DNA from: Eretmocerus hayati
Lineage: Eukaryota > Arthropoda > Insecta > Hymenoptera > Aphelinidae
DNA: 64,000 bases
Assembly (NCBI GenBank): GCA_029851415.1
Contig: CM056741.1
Location: 89,191,282-89,255,281 of the forward strand
Reading direction: 5' to 3'
The translations under genes were made by a program, and so were the position numbers. Positions 57,396-64,000 of the stretch are shown here, piece by piece; the stretch's first letter is position 1; each line of letters starts with the position of its first letter. The notes under the pieces are model-generated. The model worked only from the letters and a program-made list of their open reading frames with translations, was not told the DNA's origin and made no database searches.

Positions 57396-57800
57396 TTGAA
57401 AGCTCTTGACGAGTACTTTGCGGGACCGCTAGAGGGCGCTCCGCCATCGTCGCGCACATCAGAGCCACCTGGCGCGCGAGCTCCCTATTGACGCGGAACC
57501 CACCGTGTGGGTACTCGTTGAACACGTCTCGGCGAGTACTATTCGGGATGATAGAGGGCGCTTCGCCACCGTGGCGTACACCAGCGCCACCACTTGCGCG
57601 AGTTTCTCATTGAGCCAACACCCGTCGTGTGGGTACTGGTTGGATAGCTCTTGAGGAGTACTTCACTGCCCGCCATAGGAGGCAGCACTGCCGCTCCACC
57701 CTTCGGCGCCATTGATCTCCGGAGGACCCAACTAATATTTACCCCATCATGTAGGTACTCAAACTGAAGCTTTTGAAGCACCTGTATCGGTAGTCTTCTA
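57375..57800. repeat. 122-bp diverged tandem repeat, about 3.5 units
   Basis: The phrase CGTCGTGTGGGTAC (or variants) recurs at 57382, 57505, 57627 and 57749, each followed by AGCTCTTGA.GAGTACT-like sequence and by AGAGGGCGCT..GCCA.CGT. Spacing is 122-123 bp and the last unit is the most diverged. Confidence 0.82.
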
Positions 57801-58262
57801 TGTTTTGACGTCGAATGAAGTTACACTGATGTTTCGCCGATCACGTGACTAAACTACGCGATTCGATTTCTGCTAATTTGCTCGTTGCGATAAGCGTTGC
57901 GATTCCTTTGTTCCATCGATTAAACCGGTAGAGGGCGTCTCCGAAATTCCGATTTCGTCTTGGGGGCAAAATGCTTCGGAGCTTTCGGGTTTTCGGACTA
58001 TTTCCTGTAGAATCTGCACAACTCTCATCGGATAGATCAGCGGAACATGCTCTCACACCGCGAAGCAAGTGCGAGCAATGCATGAAATCGTAGGGCACTG
58101 TTCGACTCGCGCGGGATAACTCGAGGAGCTGAAGCGTTCCCATACCAAATGCGGACATCTGCAAAGGATACACGACTCTCCGTTCCCATCTGATTACATT
58201 GCATGCCATTTCAGTAATAGTAGTGTGAATAGAGGAGGAAGGGGACTCGCACATCCTTATCC

Positions 58263-59138
58263 TTGCCCAATTTCCCAGAATTTTCCGCCGAGGATTCAAA
58301 ACCTCAACAAGGAGTCCGCCGAGACAATCGTCTCATCAGGGTCCGCCAGTGGGTTTGGGGATCCGCCTATCTCATCGAGGGAGTAACTACCCTAATTATC
58401 CCGTGGCAAGTTGAAAGTCACCGCGTAGGCATCAAGATGTTCGGTAGAAAACCAACAACGTCGATCCCATCGGGAAATCGACATGAGAGAATGACGATTA
58501 CGCCGGATGTTACCGAAATACTCGGCAAGGATCCGCGATATGTAGAGGCAGCCAAGCTGGTTGCGAGTCACGATTATGAAGAGGTTATGGTTCGATTGAA
58601 CGAGGCTGGTCTTAGTCTAGGCGGCACACGTAATGCTCTACGCGTACGTTTGCTCCGCCACAATCTTTTGACAATGAACCCAAGGGGAGATGTACCATGG
58701 AACCCAGAGATTGACGAGCATCCGAAGGGACAACCACCCCTCTCACCAGCTGCTTTACAGGTAATGGCAGATATAGAGGGCGTGGAGATCGGGAGGGAAA
58801 GTGAATCCGAAGTCGAGTACGAGTATGGTGTGGATGATCCGCCGGTGGTGACCTCGTCAACCAGGGTAACGCAGAGTGCAATTGTGAGCACTGTGGCCAA
58901 CACGTGCTCAACGATAACCATCGCGAGTTTGCATGGGTCTATAGCAACTCGAGGCCTTGTTCTGTCACCTGGATGTACGAATTTGCCTACCGCAGCTGAG
59001 TCTTTCCGCCAGATAGGCCGCTATGCAACTTTCGCCGGGTGGGCCAACACCATGTTGCCTAACTCAGCCGATGCAGTTGTTGGTTTATCTCAGACTGATG
59101 TTACCAGACGAATAGGTGAAAGAGGTTCGAGTTTCTAA
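58263..59138 (+). CDS. SAP-motif, gag-like protein, tandem copy 1
   Basis: A 291-codon frame of unknown family. The ATG at 58437 (residue 59) is the more likely start, since the first 58 codons look like leader sequence. Residues 88-148 hold the distinctive block: DPRYVEAAKLV, then a helix-turn-helix-like segment LNEAGLSLGGTRNALRVRLL that fits a SAP-type DNA/RNA-binding motif (helix, G-T/S-R turn, helix). It is followed by MNPRGDVPWNPEID. Downstream is an acidic patch (GRESESEVEYEYGVDD) and a Ser/Thr/Val-rich tail. The block is repeated, diverged, in the next ORF 15 bases downstream of this stop. SAP-like motifs occur at the start of gag proteins of some insect LTR elements, so a gag-like role is possible, but no zinc knuckle, protease or RT is seen. 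Confidence 0.55.
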   Translation: MPNFPEFSAEDSKPQQGVRRDNRLIRVRQWVWGSAYLIEGVTTLIIPWQVESHRVGIKMFGRKPTTSIPSGNRHERMTITPDVTEILGKDPRYVEAAKLVASHDYEEVMVRLNEAGLSLGGTRNALRVRLLRHNLLTMNPRGDVPWNPEIDEHPKGQPPLSPAALQVMADIEGVEIGRESESEVEYEYGVDDPPVVTSSTRVTQSAIVSTVANTCSTITIASLHGSIATRGLVLSPGCTNLPTAAESFRQIGRYATFAGWANTMLPNSADAVVGLSQTDVTRRIGERGSSF

Positions 59139-59153
59139 GAAACTTGGTCTCAG

Positions 59154-60149
59154 TTGCGAGATCGACTGATCAGTTGCGAGATTGGAAACAAGGACAGCCA
59201 TGAGAAGGTACTGTTGAATTGTTGTGATAGTCCGGAGTCTGTTGAATTGACTGGATCGGAAGTACGAGTTACGCCAAGTAGCCGAAGCTGGGAAGATGAA
59301 AACCAGAATGTTGACGCGGGTGCATTGAACCCAGCACGAGGTGTTGTTGAGATAGAAGTCCGCCAAAGGAACGCCGAGAAGACTCATCATGATGGCCGAG
59401 GACAACCACAGACGATCCTGCTGCAGAAACAGCATGCACAACTGCTGTATTGTGTTGGCGAAGAGAGGTCTGTAGATGTTTCCACGCGTCTCACGAGTCG
59501 CTGCCAGTCGCACCATTCGTCGCATCAGGCGAGTGATTGGCTCTCGGAATCGCCAAGCCGTGACGAGACGAAGCCGAGGGTGTCAGATACACACCTTCCT
59601 GCTCTGAACGTCTCATCACAGCCCGCATCAGAGAAGAGACAGATGGAACATGGAGAATCAGTCGACAACCTCAAACTGAGTCAACCCATGGCTGAGTTGG
59701 TATCGAGGGATTATAGGTATTTGGAGTTGGCGCAGCGAGTATGCCGCTTACCCTTCAACGAAGTGAAACGCCTCTTGTGCCACCGTGAACTGAACACTAT
59801 GGGAAGTATCAGTACATTGAGAAGCAGACTGATTCGAGCGGATATATTGTGGATGAACCCGAATGAAGAAGTCCCGTGGAATTCGAAGATGGATGGACCC
59901 TTGCAAAAGTGCTCATCTTGGTTCTCTATGAAACAAAGCCAGCCATTTTTCGTGGACGAGCCACGCCAGAGAACGGAGATTATCTCGCCAACCGTCCGAG
60001 TTTCCATCACCGCGGTAATGCAAACTACGCCAACGGTGGCAACTGCGGTAATAGGTCCTGTGACAGTTGAGACTTTCAGTATCTCCCAAGCTGTGGTATC
60101 TCCGGTAGAGGTGTCCAGTCTCGAGAGATTGATGAGAGTCCTAATGTGA
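59154..60149 (+). CDS. SAP-motif, gag-like protein, tandem copy 2
   Basis: A 331-codon frame just after copy 1. Its first 180 residues are polar and apparently disordered, without recognised domains. Residues 186-248 then repeat the diagnostic block of copy 1: DYRYLELAQRV, LLCHRELNTMGSISTLRSRL and MNPNEEVPWNSKMD. A Val/Thr/Ser-rich tail like that of copy 1 follows (PTVATAVIGPVTVETFS). Roughly one third of block positions are identical, but the MNP...VPWN signature is preserved, which suggests selection at protein level on both copies. A hairpin array starts 150 bases after the stop. Real translation, splicing and the choice of start are unknown. Confidence 0.5.
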   Translation: MRDRLISCEIGNKDSHEKVLLNCCDSPESVELTGSEVRVTPSSRSWEDENQNVDAGALNPARGVVEIEVRQRNAEKTHHDGRGQPQTILLQKQHAQLLYCVGEERSVDVSTRLTSRCQSHHSSHQASDWLSESPSRDETKPRVSDTHLPALNVSSQPASEKRQMEHGESVDNLKLSQPMAELVSRDYRYLELAQRVCRLPFNEVKRLLCHRELNTMGSISTLRSRLIRADILWMNPNEEVPWNSKMDGPLQKCSSWFSMKQSQPFFVDEPRQRTEIISPTVRVSITAVMQTTPTVATAVIGPVTVETFSISQAVVSPVEVSSLERLMRVLM

Positions 60150-60300
60150 AGTCGAAAGAAAACGACGAGGGTCGAGGACGGATGCCTCCCCTCAGAAATC
60201 CGCCGCTGAGTGAAGCGAAGTTGGGAACACCTGTGTATTTGATGAGTTGTGTGAGTGGAGTAAATGCAATTGATGTCGGCTAACTCATCGAGCACCTGTC

Positions 60301-62204
60301 AAGAGTGAGGGTCCCGGGATCTACTCTTAGACCACGCTGCAGATGAGGTTAGCTAAGAAGTCTTGAGATGAAAATGATGTGTGATTAGCCGTTGAAAGAA
60401 AAGAGAGGAAAGATAGCGAAAATCCGTAGAGTCATTGATGCGAGCGAAGAGTGTTAGAAACTGACAGTTGTGTGACCGTCGATATTCGAAGATTGGATGA
60501 TTAGCGAATTGGTCTGGAATTATTTGATCAAGGTGTTTCGTCTTGTCTATCCGCCAAATGAGGGTCGTAGGGACCTACCCTCATTCCAATCCGCCACAAA
60601 ATGTTTGCCCAGGGTGGCTGACAGGGCAGATCTGGTCTGCATCGAGGCTAAGCCCAAAGGTGGGTAGCGAGTGCAGGGGTCTGCCTTTGCGCCATGCTGT
60701 TGCAAGCAAAACCATAGGGCGAGGATCATGCAGATCTGCCCTTCAAAAAAAAAAAAAAAAACTTCCTTCGGGGAAGAATAGCCATTGATCAATGGTCATA
60801 TGGACTTCTCCGGTTGTCGGAGCGGGTAAGAGTGAGGATCGCATGATCTACTCTTACATCTCGCTACCAAAATAAAACGGAAACACCAAGGACCAGGAGT
60901 CAAGTGGTTTCCGCCCGTTATGGTTGTATTCTGATGAGGTGGGGGTGAGGATCCTGATGATCTGCCCTCGACTTTTGTTGTGCGAAAGAGAAGAGAAATT
61001 CGTGAATCCGTGAGGAACGATCTGCTTTTCAGTCGCGATAGAACCTGGTAAGGAGTGAGGATCACGTGATCTACTCCCGATCCATTTGACGCGAAGAAAA
61101 AATGCATGACTGGTGGCTTCGAAGCCGAGAGCTAGCCAACGCCAGTGTCAAGCCACAATTGAGCAGAACGTGTTCGTAACGGAGCAAGCAATCAGGAGCT
61201 GAGTCGCCCGGAGGCTTGACCAAGACTGAAAGACGAGAGAAAGAGGATCGTGGACATCCTCACTCGAGTCCTTGCTGCCAGTAACGAACTTCATGAGTTA
61301 TGAGAGATCTGCTCTCTAGTCGATGATGAAACTTGAAAAGAGTGAGGATCATGTGATCTGCTCTTGTTTCAACCGATGAAGCGAAGGACCAGAAGCTAAG
61401 GGGGCCGAAGGCTGCCCGGTCTTGTGTCAAGTAGCACGTGAGCAGAACGTTTCGTGCTGAGCAGAAAAATCAGGAGCTGAGTCACATGGCGGTGACCAAG
61501 ACTGAGAGATGAGAGAGCGAAGATGGTGCACACTTCCTCTCAAATCCTTGTGCCAGTATCGAATATTTTTGTCGAGTGATTGTGTCGTAGAGACTCAGGA
61601 GCTGAGGCACCTAGAGAGGCCAGCCCAAGCCTGAGGATGAGCGTCGTGAGAGAGATAGCGAAATCGAACCGGAGGATCGCGAGAGGAAATGCTGCCTGGG
61701 CGCAGGCCGAAGAGCACTAAAGTTGCCGATGAGAACCGGGCCAGAAGTTGTCTCCCGGAATCTCATCCATGCCACTGCCTCCACCGCGCGCCTTCCATTT
61801 CCGAAGGGAACGGAGGTTTCTACGCCTGAACTCCGCCGTCATGATGAGGGACGCCTTAAATGATGCCGAGTGGGCCCGTGAGATAACTTCCGTCGACTGA
61901 AGAAAACTGAAATCGAGGTTGATGGTCGTGCGGACCTCACCTCGTTGTTGTGGATTACATTAGAAGTCAGGAGGGTGAGGATCAGATGATCTACCCGAAT
62001 GGCTTCCCAAGTCGCGAAGAAAGGTTAAGATCGTTAAATCTACCTTCTGGAGCGTTGACACAATGCACCAGGGGCGAGGATCATCCGATCTGCCTCGCGT
62101 CGCGTCAGAAAAAGTGGATTGAGGAGGCATAGATCGAACGATCTGCTTTCTATTTTATTTCAAATCGCAGACTTGAGGTTGAGGATCGAGTAGATCTGAC
62201 CTCA
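60301..62204 (+). ncRNA. Array of about 13 covarying hairpins (GAG-GATC-loop-GATC-T core)
   Basis: Hairpins begin near 60301, 60557, 60716, 60826, 60943, 61052, 61338, 61914, 61973, 62021, 62071, 62126 and 62174. The common plan is: outer stem of 4-9 bp, an unpaired GAG on the 5' side, an inner stem GATC/GATC, a 4-5 base loop, one unpaired T, and the outer stem closing. Outer stems differ between copies yet stay complementary: GTAAGAGT/ACTCTTAC, GGAGT/ACTCC, GGGT/ACCC, AAGGT/ACCTT, CGAGGT/ACCTCG, AGGGC/GCCCT. The copy at 61914 changes the inner stem to GGTC/GACC, again paired. Such compensatory change points to a structured RNA or a DNA hairpin rather than a plain sequence repeat. Strand is assumed to be plus because the flanking ORFs are. 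Function unknown. Confidence 0.7.
61100..61655. repeat. About 278-bp tandem modules between hairpins
   Basis: Bases 61146-61290 and 61424-61563 share GTGTCAAG, GAGCAGAACGT, AATCAGGAGCTGAGTC, TGACCAAGACTGA and CTTG..GCCAGTA.CGAA in order. A third partial copy (CAGGAGCTGAGGCAC) starts near 61,594. Each full module sits after one hairpin of the array (61052 and 61338), so hairpin plus spacer has been duplicated as a unit. Confidence 0.75.
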
Positions 62205-64000
62205 GCTGTAAAAAAAAAAGAGAGGGAAAGAGTAGTGACCGAAGCTGTGAAGGAGACCACAGAGATTTGTCGTGGATTTCTGTTGAGTATTGATGAGTTA
62301 GTGAAACGAATGCTGAGATGAAGAGTGAATAAATGCGAACGGGAGCGAATGAGTGCGAGAATCTGAAGGATCCGCCAAGAATAAATCCGCCACCAGGGAG
62401 ACTAGTCCTCTGAATTAACGCCGGAATATCCGAAAAACTGGAGACGAGATCGCTGGTTTGGTAGATTTTCGTCGGGTATGCCGGAGAAGGATTGACTCTA
62501 GATTGGGCGTATGAGTGAATTGTGTGAGTTGTAATTGGATGAACTTGTTGAAATTTGAACCCGTGAGTCCGAAGTGAATCACAAATGCGAGGTAGTACGC
62601 CTGCAGAGGAGAAGATCCGCCTTCGAAAATGACCTAAGATTGGGTCCAGGAGAGAATACGCCTATATGTTTGGAGTCGAACAATGGGGTTGAATGAGTCA
62701 TCCCCTATCCGCCGAGCGCCGATGAAGACAGATGTGGAGAGTCTGAGGTGTGGTATACAGCCGGTGTATGTTGATGTAACGCTGGAATGGTGAAAAAGAA
62801 GTCGAAAACAGATGTTTTGTGATACAAAACGCACGTTTCGAGATAAGTATCCGCCCGAGTGGAAAGTCTGAAGGATAAGTCGAGTTGGAGGTATCCATAC
62901 GCAAGAAGTGTTGCCGGTGAAAGAGTAATCCGAGTGTAGACGATAGAGAATAAAAAAAAGAAAAATTGGGGAAAAAAATAGCTGTGACGGTGATATGAAA
63001 AGCCGTTACCACGGGAGAAGTATGGCGTCCGTTTGAACACCAGAGCTACGACGAAAGGACTCAGTGTCCGATTGAACGACGGTAGAATGAAATGTCGTCG
63101 AGAAGTCAGGGAATGCCGGTAACAGTAGACGTTTCTGCGTGGCGTGTGAAACGCATAGCGAGATGAGATTTCCGCCAGTCCGCCGAGATAGTATCGCTCG
63201 TGAAGAGATGATTCGACAGAATTGCACACAGAGGCTGTGCAAAACCGAAGACGAACGTGAGCAGGAATGGAAGAATGCGAGAAAATGTGCGTTGATCGAA
63301 GAGTTTGAAGCACAATTCGTATAAATGTTGACCTAGATTTTGGTCGGGAAAGTTGTTGGAATCACGAGCAGTGACCATGACGAGATGAACGATGTCTTGA
63401 CTGAGTTGATTGAGGCGTCCGAGTTGACGCCAGATGGCCGATTGTGTATATCTTAGCGACTCAGAGTAAGAGTGCTAGTTCCGAATCAGAGACTCTCGTG
63501 ACGAAGAGTAAATCACGTTACCGATGACAGGATGTGTTTCGATTGCAAATTCTCTTGTTGTTTTCAAAGGCCTATGGCATCGGACATGAGGTCGAGGAGT
63601 TTCCGCCAGGGCTCGAGAATTCACTCAAACGTCCGCCGGGGGGTCAAGAAGACCTCCCCAAATGGTCCGCCAAACGAAAGTATACCCGTTCTCCTCCGCC
63701 CCTTCCCCGAAACCCAGAGTCCGCTTCCTTGTGTGCTTTGAATTTTAGATAGCGTTGTAGTTGGGAATCCTTCCCCAGTAGTTGATGGTTCAGAGGATTT
63801 CTTTGGAAATGTTAGTTTCTCTTGATGAGTTGATTTTAATTTTGGACGTTGATTATTGGTGAATTTGATTGATTGAGATTTTGAATTGAATGATAGATTT
63901 GATTTTGATTTTTGACCGATGTAGCAATGTATGATGATTCCGCCGAGGTAACGATGAGGGTGGATGTGGGCGAGACGAGACCACTCCGAATTCTTCTCAC
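62205..64000. other. TCCGCC-rich region, no recognised gene
   Basis: Short frames on both strands (for example 62705-63313 on minus and 63534-63752 on plus) have no recognisable domain. The hexamer TCCGCC continues to recur on the plus strand to the window edge (for example 62370, 62385, 62708, 63168, 63602, 63631, 63665, 63946). The region probably continues the unit that starts with the SAP-motif ORFs. Confidence 0.45.

Noticed and set aside
60950..60970. CTGATGA, a hammerhead-ribozyme core motif
   Set aside because: The other hairpins lack it and no GAAA core or cleavage triplet is placed to complete a hammerhead fold.
60826..61077. Resemblance of TGAGGATCA in the hairpins to the MS2 phage coat-protein operator
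   Set aside because: Only the nine-base core matches; the stem layout and loop differ, and the context is an insect-like repeat region, so I regard it as coincidence.

Overview
The window looks like a repeat-dense stretch of an arthropod, probably insect, nuclear genome. The grounds are an errantivirus-like integrase, an F-type envelope gene, an R1-clade LINE, a second LINE of jockey/CR1 style, a Helitron helicase, a pogo-like DNA transposon, long AT-rich tracts and many microsatellites. I cannot fix the order from the sequence. I recognise no single-copy host gene, tRNA, rRNA or CRISPR array. Nearly every recognisable reading frame belongs to a mobile element and most are broken.

Layout. 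0-14 kb: the 3' part of an errantivirus-like pol (integrase, open to the window edge), about 9 kb of AT-rich non-coding DNA with several repeats, a long intact env-like frame (10.57-12.53 kb), then a promoter/poly(A) block that looks like an LTR (about 13.15-14.05 kb). 14.1-21.4 kb: a 7.3-kb composite bounded by inverted repeats of about 1.1 kb. It carries a nested 1.67-kb palindrome, a degenerate gag/protease-like remnant and a 174-bp MITE. 21.4-28 kb: dispersed repeats, a GC-rich palindromic island, a 20-bp minisatellite inside a TIR element, and two further small MITEs. 28-33 kb: a degenerate R1-type LINE on the minus strand, split by a foreign insert. 33.8-36.6 kb: a second LINE on the plus strand, split by a 697-bp pogo-like element with a TA target duplication. 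36.6-42.2 kb: AT-rich, no recognisable gene. 42.2-45.4 kb: a decayed Helitron helicase, a second fragment of it, and a GGGGCCCTC-type repeat. 45.4-52.9 kb: mostly unexplained AT-rich DNA with a 188-bp CT microsatellite, perfect hairpins, and a complete 1.37-kb TIR element related to the one at 23 kb. 52.9-57.1 kb: a 4.2-kb foldback element with arms of about 1.4 kb. 57.4-57.8 kb: a 122-bp tandem repeat.

58.3-64 kb is the most unusual part. Two tandem, diverged ORFs each carry a SAP-like helix motif followed by the signature MNPxxxVPWN. They are followed by an array of about 13 short hairpins (60.30-62.20 kb). The outer stems differ in sequence but remain complementary in each copy, while an inner GAG-GATC-loop-GATC-T core is conserved. 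The whole 5.7 kb is also strongly enriched, on one strand only, for the hexamer TCCGCC. My working inference is an undescribed retroelement or gene family with a gag-like, nucleic-acid-binding protein and a repeated structured RNA (or DNA) signal. The sequence supports the structures directly; the function is unknown.
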